A DNA stretch of 7,637 nt from Natronohydrobacter sp. (GCA_007116445.1 SKIM01000295.1:1-7637); one strand, 5' to 3'. Shown: positions 1-5,873, numbered from the stretch's first letter. Notes: generated by a model not told the origin, from the letters alone. Program-made: numbers and translations.

Positions 1-1
1 C

Positions 2-154
2 CTTGCGATCAGCTACACGGCATATTGCCTGCTCGCCCCATGCCTGAAGGAACGGCGCTTTGAACAGCGCTATGGCGCCCGTTTCGAGCACTACCGCGCG
101 CGCGTGCCTTACGCCCTGCCCAATTTCCGCCGGAGAGATCCCGATGCGCAATGA
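2..154 (+). CDS. C-terminal end of a PEMT/ICMT-like membrane methyltransferase (5' end outside window)
   Basis: Only the last 50 residues are present, and the gene enters from the left edge. The visible part starts with a short hydrophobic stretch (AISYTAYCLLAP), followed by ERRFEQRYGARFEHYRARVPYALP. The pattern E-R-x-x-x-x-R-(Y/F)-G-x-x-(Y/F)-x-x-Y-x-x-x-V-P is typical of the C-terminal tail of isoprenylcysteine carboxyl methyltransferase and phospholipid methyltransferase (PEMT/ICMT) proteins, which are membrane enzymes that use S-adenosylmethionine. The substrate cannot be told from this fragment. The stop codon (152-154) lies 11 bases inside the next gene, which suggests the two are co-transcribed and translationally coupled. 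The family call is fairly secure, but a specific function is not supported. Confidence 0.7.
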   Translation, partial: LAISYTAYCLLAPCLKERRFEQRYGARFEHYRARVPYALPNFRRRDPDAQ

Positions 155-845
155 TCTGACGATTTACGACAATGTGGCCGATAAATGGTGGACCGACGAA
201 ATCCGTTGGGTGCGCACGCTCAAGAACCTTGTGCCGGGGCGGCTGTCCTGGATGGACCGCCAGATCGACTGGACCGGGCGCGAGGTGCTTGATCTTGGCT
301 GCGCGGGCGGGTTCATGGCCGAGGCGCTCGATGATCGTGGCGCGCGCGTGACCGGCATCGACCCCGCCGCCGAGGCCATCGCCGCCGCGCGCACGCATGC
401 CAAAGGACAGGGCCGCGACATCCGCTATGACACAGGCATGGGCGAGGCCCTGCCCTATGCCGATGCCAGCTTTGATGCTGTCGTCTGTGTGGATGTGCTG
501 GAACATGTGCGCGATCTGGCGCAGGTGTTGGCCGAGACGGCCCGCGTGCTGCGCCCCGGGGGGGTGTTCCTGTTTGACACGATCAACCGCAACCCGCTGG
601 CGCGGCTTGCGACCATCACAATGGCCGAGGATATCCTGCGGCTTCTGCCCAGAGGCACGCATGACCCGGCAATGTTCATCAAACCCGCCGAGCTGCGCAG
701 GGGGCTGCAATTCGCCGGGCTGGTTCCGGGGCGGTTCACCGGGCTGGGCCCGCGCGGGATCACGCGGCGCGGTGATCTGACATTTGGTCGCCTGCCCCTG
801 ACCGCGATCCTTTACATGGGCGTCGCGCGCAAACCCACCGCATGA
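144..845 (+). CDS. UbiG-like class I SAM-dependent methyltransferase
   Basis: This 233-residue protein has a Rossmann-fold methyltransferase core. Motif I is VLDLGCAGG at residues 48-56, the acidic residue ending strand 2 is D73 (TGIDP), DVLEHV follows at 117-122 and RVLRPGG at 134-140. The later segments DTINRNP (145-151) and GTHDPAMFIKPAEL (171-184) match hallmarks of UbiG, the O-methyltransferase of ubiquinone synthesis. The N-terminus, however, lacks the FKPLHxxNPxRL block usual in UbiG and reads DEIRWVRTLKNLVPGRL instead. I therefore call it a UbiG-like paralogue of unproven substrate. The ATG at 144 was chosen because GGAGA (133-137) lies at good spacing and because a start at 60 would run deep into the upstream gene. 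It overlaps the upstream membrane methyltransferase by 11 bases and ends 3 bases from the convergent tenA gene. Confidence 0.85.
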   Translation: MRNDLTIYDNVADKWWTDEIRWVRTLKNLVPGRLSWMDRQIDWTGREVLDLGCAGGFMAEALDDRGARVTGIDPAAEAIAAARTHAKGQGRDIRYDTGMGEALPYADASFDAVVCVDVLEHVRDLAQVLAETARVLRPGGVFLFDTINRNPLARLATITMAEDILRLLPRGTHDPAMFIKPAELRRGLQFAGLVPGRFTGLGPRGITRRGDLTFGRLPLTAILYMGVARKPTA

Positions 846-848
846 TGA

Positions 849-1520
849 TCACGCGCACGGATCGGGCCAGCTGCGCTGGTGATAGGCACTTTCCCAGAAC
901 ATCCATTCCATCAATGCGCTGCGGGCGAAATGCGTCTCCATCTGCACGCGCGCCTGTGCACTGGCCTGCGCGGCCAACCGATCGGCCAAAACGCAAGCGG
1001 CAGTGACCGAAGCGTCGAAGGCTTCGCCTGAATAGGTGTCGATCCAGTCCTGATAGGGATTATCTGCCGCCACCCGCCCGGCGATGTCATGCCCGACATC
1101 GCGGTAAACCCAGAAACAGGGCAAGAGCGCGGCAAGCGAAACCGCCGGGTTTTGGGTCGCGGCCGTGGCGATCAGGAAACTGACATAATGATCACATGCC
1201 GGACTGCGCGGAGTGTTGGCAAATTCCGCCGCCGTGACTCCGAACCGACCGAGATAATGATCATGCATCTGCCGCTCGACAGCGATGGCGCCTGCGGCCG
1301 ATTGTGCGAGTTGGCGCACGGCATCGGCATCGGGCGCACGCGCGCTGGTCAGCGCGAGCGCGCGCGCAAACCCTTCGAGGTAATGTGCGTCCTGGATCAT
1401 GTAATGCCGAAAGACCGCTGGCGCGAGCGTCCCACTGGCAAGCTCGCGATTGAACGGCATGGCACGGATGGCTGCGCAGAGGTCGGATGTCTGTGCGATG
1501 ACAGTTTGCGTGAAGGTCAT
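849..1520 (-). CDS. tenA: Aminopyrimidine aminohydrolase / thiaminase II TenA
   Basis: TenA hydrolyses aminopyrimidines from degraded thiamine, giving HMP for re-use, and can also cleave thiamine itself. The 223-residue length fits the family. The residues known as catalytic or substrate-binding in Bacillus subtilis TenA appear here at the same numbers: D44 and Y47 in YMIQDAHYL, nucleophile C135 and Y139 in LLPCFWVY, and E205 in LMEWMFW. The enzyme should therefore be of the active, cysteine-containing class. It is the last gene of the thiM-thiE-thiD-tenA operon. Its ATG (1518-1520) overlaps the thiD stop as ATGA, and only a weak purine stretch (GAAAGA) precedes it, so translation probably depends on ribosomes finishing thiD. 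Its 3' end converges on the UbiG-like gene with a 3-base gap and no recognisable terminator. Confidence 0.95.
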   Translation of the reverse strand: MTFTQTVIAQTSDLCAAIRAMPFNRELASGTLAPAVFRHYMIQDAHYLEGFARALALTSARAPDADAVRQLAQSAAGAIAVERQMHDHYLGRFGVTAAEFANTPRSPACDHYVSFLIATAATQNPAVSLAALLPCFWVYRDVGHDIAGRVAADNPYQDWIDTYSGEAFDASVTAACVLADRLAAQASAQARVQMETHFARSALMEWMFWESAYHQRSWPDPCA

Positions 1521-2317
1521 GATTGGTCTTTCACGTTATGGAAGTGATGGGTCGGGCCATGACCGCGGCCAACATCGAGCAGATCAGCCGCGGAAATAGC
1601 CGCCGCAACATAGGCCTTGGCGCGTGCGACGGCCTGAGGCATGGGCAACCCGTGGCCCAGAAAAGTGGCCAGCGCCGAAGACAGGGTACAGCCCGTGCCG
1701 TGGGTCTTGTCAGTAGCGTGACGCGGAGCGGGCAGCCAAAGCAGACCTTCCGCATCGGCCAGAAGGTCGGGGCTGTCCTGCCCGCCCAGATGTCCGCCCT
1801 TCAGCAGGGCCGCCCCCGCCCCCAAAGCCCGCAGCGCAAGGGCCTGCGCCTCCATGGCCTCGGCGCTGCGCGCCTCGGTCGCCCCCAGCAGATCAGCGGC
1901 CTCAGGCAAGTTGGGGGTCATGATCTGCGCGCGCGGCAGGAACGCCCGCAGGGCCGCGACAGCATCGGCCTGCAACAGCCGGTCACCGCCCTTGGCGACC
2001 ATCACCGGATCAAGGATAATCGGCGCATCGAGATCTTCCAGCGCGCGCGCGACACTCTCGATGATCGCAGCGGTCCCCAGCATCCCGATCTTGACCGCGT
2101 CAATACGAATATCGTCGCGCAGCGCATCAATCTGGGCGGCGACGAAATCGGGGGCCATCATCTGAACATCGCGCACCCCGCAGGTGTTTTGCACCGTCAG
2201 CGCAGTAATGACCGCCATCGCATAACCGCCACAGGCCGAAATCGCCTTGATATCGGCCTGAATCCCTGCCCCGCCGGAGGGATCAGAGCCGGCTATGGAA
2301 AGTATGTTCGGGATCAT
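1517..2317 (-). CDS. thiD: Bifunctional hydroxymethylpyrimidine kinase / phosphomethylpyrimidine kinase ThiD
   Basis: ThiD phosphorylates HMP and then HMP-P to HMP-PP, the pyrimidine substrate of ThiE, in the cytoplasm. The 266-residue protein has the ribokinase-like signatures of the family: AGSDPSGGAGIQAD (9-22), the pyrimidine-contacting Gln in TVQNT (41-45), KIGML (76-80), LDPVM (102-106), and the anion-hole and catalytic motif THGTGC with C210. The start at 2317 is preferred over an in-frame ATG at 2329. GGAGG sits 5 bases upstream of the 2317 start, and this start gives an ATGA overlap with the thiE stop. The 2329 ATG has a purine run almost touching it and would only add MEAG. The stop overlaps the tenA start in the same ATGA fashion. 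Confidence 0.96.
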   Translation of the reverse strand: MIPNILSIAGSDPSGGAGIQADIKAISACGGYAMAVITALTVQNTCGVRDVQMMAPDFVAAQIDALRDDIRIDAVKIGMLGTAAIIESVARALEDLDAPIILDPVMVAKGGDRLLQADAVAALRAFLPRAQIMTPNLPEAADLLGATEARSAEAMEAQALALRALGAGAALLKGGHLGGQDSPDLLADAEGLLWLPAPRHATDKTHGTGCTLSSALATFLGHGLPMPQAVARAKAYVAAAISAADLLDVGRGHGPTHHFHNVKDQS

Positions 2318-2925
2318 GCCTGCCTCCATTCCTCAGATAGCGCGCGTGTCGCAGCTTCGGCATCCGGCGCGCGCGAAATCGCGGAAACGACCGCCATGCC
2401 AAGCGCCCCTGCGGCCTTCAGCGCAGACGCATCACCCGGACCAATGCCGCCGATGGCAAAGGCCGGGACGCGCGATTGTGAGATGATCGCGGCCAGCCCA
2501 TCCATGCCAAGCGGCGGCGCATGATCAGGCTTCGTCGCAGTGGCGCGCACAGGGCCCACACCGATGTAATCCACGCAAGGGGGGATCGCCGCACATTGGG
2601 CACGGGCCTCGATCGAAAGACCCAGCAGCTTGCCCGCCCCCAAATGGCCGCGCGCCTCCTCGGGCGCAATATCGCCTTGCCCGATATGCAGCCCGTCTGC
2701 GTCAACGGCGCGCGCGACCTCCAGCCGGTCATTGATGATCAACTTCACGCCAAGCGGCCGCAACAGAATCTGAAGCGCGCGCGCCTGCGCCACCAGATCG
2801 GCATCCGACGCCCGTTTGTCACGCAATTGCACGGCCCAAGCCCCGCCCCGCGCGGCACCAAGCGCCTGTTCTGCGACCGCGCGCGGCGAATCAGCGTCGG
2901 TGATCGCATAGATCGGTCCCATCAT
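2314..2925 (-). CDS. thiE: Thiamine phosphate synthase ThiE
   Basis: ThiE condenses HMP-PP with thiazole phosphate to give thiamine phosphate and pyrophosphate, the joining step of the pathway. The 203-residue TIM-barrel protein carries the family motifs in order: QLRDK (33-37, HMP-PP contact), INDR (64-67), DGLHIGQGD (77-85, with metal-binding Asp), YIGVGPV (120-126) followed by the TxTK segment, AIGGI (157-161) and VVSAI (179-183) for phosphate binding. The start codon overlaps the thiM stop as ATGA (2922-2925). A second Met follows immediately (2922), so the start could be one codon later. No strong ribosome binding site is visible at normal spacing, as expected for a coupled gene. The product bridges the two branches served by its neighbours: ThiM supplies the thiazole phosphate and ThiD the pyrimidine. 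Confidence 0.96.
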   Translation of the reverse strand: MMGPIYAITDADSPRAVAEQALGAARGGAWAVQLRDKRASDADLVAQARALQILLRPLGVKLIINDRLEVARAVDADGLHIGQGDIAPEEARGHLGAGKLLGLSIEARAQCAAIPPCVDYIGVGPVRATATKPDHAPPLGMDGLAAIISQSRVPAFAIGGIGPGDASALKAAGALGMAVVSAISRAPDAEAATRALSEEWRQA

Positions 2926-3710
2926 GCGCGACTGACCCTTGCGCCCTCGGAAAGCGCCCCGGGGGTCAGTGCGTCCAGCGCATCGAGAAAGGCAGGCTGG
3001 AAACTGCCAGGCCCCATAGCCCTGCGCGCGGCCATTTCACCGGCCAGACCATAGCTGGCCAAGGCAGCCGCAGTCCCATCCAACACGGGCTGGCCGACAC
3101 AGAATGCCGCAATCACGCTGTTGAGCGAACATCCCATCACAGTCACCCTGGCCATCAGCGGATGACCATTTGCGACACGATAGGCCTGCGCCCCATCCGT
3201 GACATAATCCACCGGCCCGGACACAGCGACCACACACTTCGTCGATTGCGCAAGCGTTGTCGCCGCGTCGATGGCGGCGTCAACACTGTCGCCGGCGTCC
3301 ACCCCCCGCGCGCGTCCGGCCATCCCTGCCAGTGTCAGGATCTCCGAGGCGTTGCCGCGAATGACTGTCGGCCTGAGCGCCAGCAAATCCGCTGACAGGG
3401 ACTGGCGAAAACGCGTGGCTGCCACGCCGACCGGATCGAAAACCCAAGGGCGCGCATGGTCATTCATCACGCGTGCGGCCTCCAGCATCGCGGCCCCCCA
3501 GTCCGGGTCGGCCGTCCCGATATTGACGCTCAGCGCCTGCGCAAGCTTTGCGAATTCCGCCACTTCCTCGCGCGCATGCACCATCGCAGGCGATGCCCCG
3601 ACCGCAATTAGCACATTTGCCATGAAATTCATGGCAACATAATTGGTGATATTATGCACGAGCGGCGCTGTGGCGCGCATCCTTGCCAAACTGTCACCGG
3701 CTGCAATCAT
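2922..3710 (-). CDS. thiM: Hydroxyethylthiazole kinase ThiM
   Basis: ThiM phosphorylates 4-methyl-5-(2-hydroxyethyl)thiazole, a salvage reaction that feeds ThiE. From the ATG at 3710 the protein has 262 residues, the same length as E. coli ThiM. Family motifs are PLVHNITNYV (16-25), GASPAM (38-43), NIGT (63-66), DPVG (92-95), RGNASEI (118-124) and GPGSF (233-237). The conserved GTGC motif reads VMGC (191-194): the cysteine equivalent to C194 is kept, but Met replaces Thr. The 3710 start has GAGGAG 7 bases upstream and matches the family length. An in-frame ATG at 3782, with AGGAAG upstream, would add 24 residues that do not resemble the family. It is the first gene of the operon and lies directly behind a TPP riboswitch. 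Confidence 0.94.
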   Translation of the reverse strand: MIAAGDSLARMRATAPLVHNITNYVAMNFMANVLIAVGASPAMVHAREEVAEFAKLAQALSVNIGTADPDWGAAMLEAARVMNDHARPWVFDPVGVAATRFRQSLSADLLALRPTVIRGNASEILTLAGMAGRARGVDAGDSVDAAIDAATTLAQSTKCVVAVSGPVDYVTDGAQAYRVANGHPLMARVTVMGCSLNSVIAAFCVGQPVLDGTAAALASYGLAGEMAARRAMGPGSFQPAFLDALDALTPGALSEGARVSRA

Positions 3711-3717
3711 CTTTTCG

Positions 3718-3737
3718 CTCCTCGCGCTGTCGAGGAG
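3718..3737 (-). promoter_or_regulatory. Hairpin masking the thiM ribosome binding site (likely riboswitch expression platform)
   Basis: On the minus strand CTCCTCG (3737-3731) and CGAGGAG (3724-3718) form a perfect 7-base-pair stem with the six-base loop ACAGCG. The 3' arm contains GAGGAG, the ribosome binding site of the thiM ATG at 3710. No T tract follows the stem (the next bases are CGAAAAG), so it is not an intrinsic terminator. Its position between the TPP aptamer and the start codon suggests that it blocks ribosome binding in the ligand-bound state. The inverted repeat is seen directly; the control role is inferred. Confidence 0.7.
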
Positions 3738-3786
3738 ACGCGGTGCGCCGACGGGCCCGGACGGGACAACCACCTTCAGCATCGCA

Positions 3787-3863
3787 GACTTCCTACGCCA
3801 GCATGATCTGGTTCAGGTTCAAAGGGTGCTTCTCAGCCCATGCCGCGCATGGACGCCCCCGTC
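3787..3863 (-). promoter_or_regulatory. TPP riboswitch (THI box) aptamer upstream of thiM
   Basis: Read on the minus strand, the region has the conserved parts of the thiamine pyrophosphate aptamer in order. The P1 5' strand GAC (3863-3861) is followed by the G-rich P2 strand GGGGGC. P3 is a perfect CCATGC-GCG-GCATGG hairpin (3852-3838). The invariant CTGAGA (3836-3831) and ACCC closing P2 come next, then ACCTGA. P5 is CCAG/CTGG around ATCATG, then comes GCGTAGGA, and GTC (3789-3787) closes P1. One loop base differs from the common ATAATG form. The aptamer binds TPP, and by analogy to known THI boxes represses the downstream salvage genes when TPP is abundant. An in-frame ATG sits 4 bases after P1. 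Confidence 0.95.
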
Positions 3864-3873
3864 TGTGATGCGC

Positions 3874-3902
3874 AGATTGACCTTCAGGATTGCCGTTGTC
3901 AA
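3874..3902 (-). promoter_or_regulatory. Candidate sigma-70-type promoter of the thiM-thiE-thiD-tenA operon
   Basis: On the minus strand a perfect -35 box TTGACA (3902-3897) is followed, after 17 bases, by CAATCT (3879-3874), a weak -10 box that keeps the A at position 2 and the final T. Transcription would begin near 3867, only a few bases before the first strand of the TPP aptamer at 3863, which is where a riboswitch transcript is expected to start. The spacing and position support the call; the poor -10 box is the weak point. Confidence 0.6.
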
Positions 3903-3980
3903 CACGGCCACCGACGCAAATGTGATGCTGTCCGCAGGCTTGCAGATCAAGGCATTTGCCAAACAGGCGCGATTCCTCGC

Positions 3981-4009
3981 TTGACCCTCGCAGTAAAAAT
4001 AGGGCTATT
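3981..4009 (+). promoter_or_regulatory. Weak candidate promoter for the binding-protein gene
   Basis: TTGACC (3981-3986) and GCTATT (4004-4009) are separated by 17 bases in the divergent region between the thiamine operon and the binding-protein gene. The -35 box matches the consensus at five of six bases, but the -10 box at only three. The leader would be about 75 bases. It contains two small perfect hairpins, TGCTT-GGGT-AAGCA (4035-4048) and CCGCC-AAAAA-GGCGG (4056-4070). I know of no riboswitch class with these elements. Apart from these and the thiM control region, 3711-4089 shows no gene. Confidence 0.25.
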
Positions 4010-4089
4010 CAGTAATCGGGACAGGCATGGAAATTGCTTGGGTAAGCAGGACAGACCGCCAAAAAGGCGGCGACACCAGAGAGGCCATT

Positions 4090-5109
4090 ATGAAAACTCC
4101 GCTGTTCTACAGTATCTGTGTCATGGCCACGGTCCATGGCGCGGGGGTTTCGGGGCAATCTGTGCGTGATGATGTAATCGCGCGCGGCATGCTGGTCTGT
4201 GGATCGCATCCCAGTCGCGCCGGGTTTGGGGCACGGGACTCAAGCGGAAACTGGCAAGGCTTCGATGTCGGGTTTTGTCGCGCGCTTGCGGCTGCTGTTC
4301 TGGGCGACCCGGCGGCAGTGGTGTTTGAACCGCTGGGCACGCAAGAGCGCTTTACCGCCCTGCGTGAGGGAGAGGTTGACGTTCTCGCACGGAGCACGAC
4401 CTGGACATTTCAACGCGATGTCGCCAAGGAACTGACCTTTGTCGGCACAAGCTATTACGACGGTCAAGGGTTTCTGGTGCCGCGTGCGTTGGGGGTCAGC
4501 TCAGCACTGGAACTTGATGAGGCGTCGATCTGCGTTGAAGCGGATACGACATCCGAGCTTAATCTCGCGGATTATTTTCGCACAAATGCCATGACATATA
4601 CCGCTGTATACGTTGAAACGTCACGGCAGGCCACAGAACGCTATCTGGCGGGCGATTGTGACGTCTATTCCACGGATATCGCCGCCCTCGCTTCGGGGCG
4701 CGCGGGGTTTGCCGAACCGGGCGAGCATGTCATTCTGCCCGAAGTGATCTCGAAGGAGCCGCTTGGCCCCGCTGTGCGCCATGGCGACGACAATTGGGCC
4801 GATATCGTGCGATGGACCTTGTTTGCGCTGATCGCCGCTGAAGAACTTGGCGTGACGTCTGCCAATGTTGAAGAGCTCCGCTCCAGCAGTACCAACCCAG
4901 AAGTAAGTCGCTTGCTGGGACGCGAGGGCGGTTTTGGTGAAATGCTTGGGCTGGACAATCACTGGGCAGCGCGCGCGATCGCAGCCGTCGGGAATTATGG
5001 CGAGCTTTTCGCGAGCACTATCGGAGATCAGACGCCGATCGGACTATCTCGTGGCCTGAACGCGCAATGGACACAGGGCGGTCTGCTCTATGCACCGCCA
5101 TTTCGTTAA
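4090..5109 (+). CDS. Periplasmic amino-acid-binding protein, AapJ-like (ABC transporter substrate-binding subunit), without partner genes
   Basis: The 339-residue product aligns by eye along its whole length with AapJ/BztA, the binding proteins of general L-amino-acid ABC importers. Residues 1-23 form a probable signal peptide with cleavage near VSG-Q. Characteristic segments are NWQGFDVGFCRALAAAV (54-70), ERFTALREGEVDVLAR (86-101), SYYDGQGF (121-128), SELNLADYFR (155-164), GDCDVYSTD (188-196), ISKEPLGP (220-227) and LYAPPFR at the end. Four cysteines (37, 63, 148, 190) sit where family members have them. Two ligand-site motifs differ: SRNTTWT is ARSTTWT (100-106), and QAGTTTE is EADTTSE (150-156). 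The ATG at 4090 was chosen because AGAGAGG precedes it and the signal peptide begins there; an in-frame ATG at 4027 adds hydrophilic residues. No permease or ATPase gene is adjacent, and the ligand is uncertain. Confidence 0.88.
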   Translation: MKTPLFYSICVMATVHGAGVSGQSVRDDVIARGMLVCGSHPSRAGFGARDSSGNWQGFDVGFCRALAAAVLGDPAAVVFEPLGTQERFTALREGEVDVLARSTTWTFQRDVAKELTFVGTSYYDGQGFLVPRALGVSSALELDEASICVEADTTSELNLADYFRTNAMTYTAVYVETSRQATERYLAGDCDVYSTDIAALASGRAGFAEPGEHVILPEVISKEPLGPAVRHGDDNWADIVRWTLFALIAAEELGVTSANVEELRSSSTNPEVSRLLGREGGFGEMLGLDNHWAARAIAAVGNYGELFASTIGDQTPIGLSRGLNAQWTQGGLLYAPPFR

Positions 5110-5324
5110 ACGCTGCGCACCCTGACAGTGGTTGCCCGTCCCTATAACCCGTGCACGGCCGCTTACCTGAACGCGCCCGATTTTGATGGTTGTTCAAACT
5201 GACAGGAAGCGTCCGCAACGCAGCATGACACCGAGTTTTCTGACTGATTTCGGCAAAGATCCTGGCGCCACCTGGATGACATTCAGGCATGCGATGATGA
5301 AAGCTCAAACTGAAATGCGTGAGG

Positions 5325-5834
5325 TCAATAAATATAGCGGATCTGATCGCCCCAATAGCGCTCGATACGGCGCAAGGCGCGCGCGACTGTGTCCAGAGTT
5401 GCAAACTCGATGATCTCGCTGGAGTGCAAATTTTCGGCGTGACGTGCGAAGAGTGCCGCGATGCGCCCATGCACATCCAGGCCTTTCGCGGTCAACCGCA
5501 CCCGCACCGACCGCCGGTCAACTGCACAGCGCTGGTGATGCATATACCCCAATTCGACCAGTTTTTTCAGATTATAGGACACGTTCGAGCCTTGGTAATA
5601 GCCCCGTGACTTCAGTTCCCCAGCCGTAACTTCATTATCGCCAATATTGAACAGAAGCAGGGCCTGCACCGGGTTGATATCGACAATCCCCAGCCGTTCG
5701 AATTCATCCTTGATCACGTCAAGCATCAACCGATGCAGGCGCTCCAGCAGCGCGACATTATCCAGATAGCGCGTCAGGAATTCCCCTTTGAGAGAATGCT
5801 CGATACTCTGTTGAACTGTCACTGAACGCTCCAT
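5325..5834 (-). CDS. MarR-family winged-helix regulator, LdtR-like
   Basis: The product (169 residues from the ATG at 5834) is a MarR-type DNA-binding protein. Helices at about 20-60 (ERLHRLMLDVIKDEFERLG, DINPVQALLLFNIG) lead to the recognition region ELKSRGYYQGSNVSYNLKKL (73-92), and DRRSVRVRLT (106-115) forms the wing. The RGYYxGSNVSYNLKKLVELGY signature is characteristic of the alphaproteobacterial LdtR group, reported to control an L,D-transpeptidase gene, but no such gene is visible here. Start choice is open. AGGA directly abuts the ATG at 5834, which is too close to act. GGAG lies 6 bases before an in-frame GTG at 5822, which would give 165 residues and may be the true start. It lies downstream of sdhE on the same strand but has its own possible control region. 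Confidence 0.9.
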   Translation of the reverse strand: MERSVTVQQSIEHSLKGEFLTRYLDNVALLERLHRLMLDVIKDEFERLGIVDINPVQALLLFNIGDNEVTAGELKSRGYYQGSNVSYNLKKLVELGYMHHQRCAVDRRSVRVRLTAKGLDVHGRIAALFARHAENLHSSEIIEFATLDTVARALRRIERYWGDQIRYIY

Positions 5835-5840
5835 TCCTGA

Positions 5841-5873
5841 CCAAATTTACGTCAAAATGGCAGCGAAAGACAA
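5841..5873 (-). promoter_or_regulatory. Possible promoter and MarR-type operator of the LdtR-like gene
   Basis: The 20 bases at 5841-5860 form an AT-rich imperfect palindrome (CCATTTTGAC / GTAAATTTGG, 7 of 10 positions symmetric) immediately upstream of the regulator's start. MarR proteins commonly bind such sites in their own promoters. A weak promoter overlaps it: TTGTCT (5873-5868), 17 bases, GTAAAT (5850-5845). Both readings are suggestive only, and self-repression is an inference from family habit. Confidence 0.35.

Noticed and set aside
9..710. Open frame of 233 codons on the minus strand under the methyltransferase genes
   Set aside because: It is a shadow of the UbiG-like gene, with no motif and a composition unlike a real protein.
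867..879. CCAGC-TGC-GCTGG hairpin near the convergent ends of tenA and the UbiG-like gene
   Set aside because: The stem is short, lies inside the tenA coding region and lacks a T tract on either strand. It is likely chance in GC-rich DNA.
1523..2524. Long open frame of 333 codons on the plus strand, antisense to thiD and thiE
   Set aside because: It is a by-product of high-GC codon use. The minus-strand genes have full family motifs and coupled starts, while this frame has no recognisable domain and an arginine/glutamine-rich composition typical of shadow frames.
1331..3320. Many GCGCGC tracts, suggesting a repeat family
   Set aside because: They fall in different codon contexts throughout real genes and reflect base composition and alanine/arginine codon use rather than a dispersed repeat.
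3643..4169. Plus-strand open frames across the thiM leader
   Set aside because: They run antisense through the TPP riboswitch and promoter, show no family resemblance, and have no good ribosome binding site.
5149..5158. Palindrome CCGTGCACGG after the binding-protein gene
   Set aside because: As a hairpin it has only 3 bp around a 4-base loop and no T tract, so it is not a terminator. A binding site is possible but a single copy gives no support.
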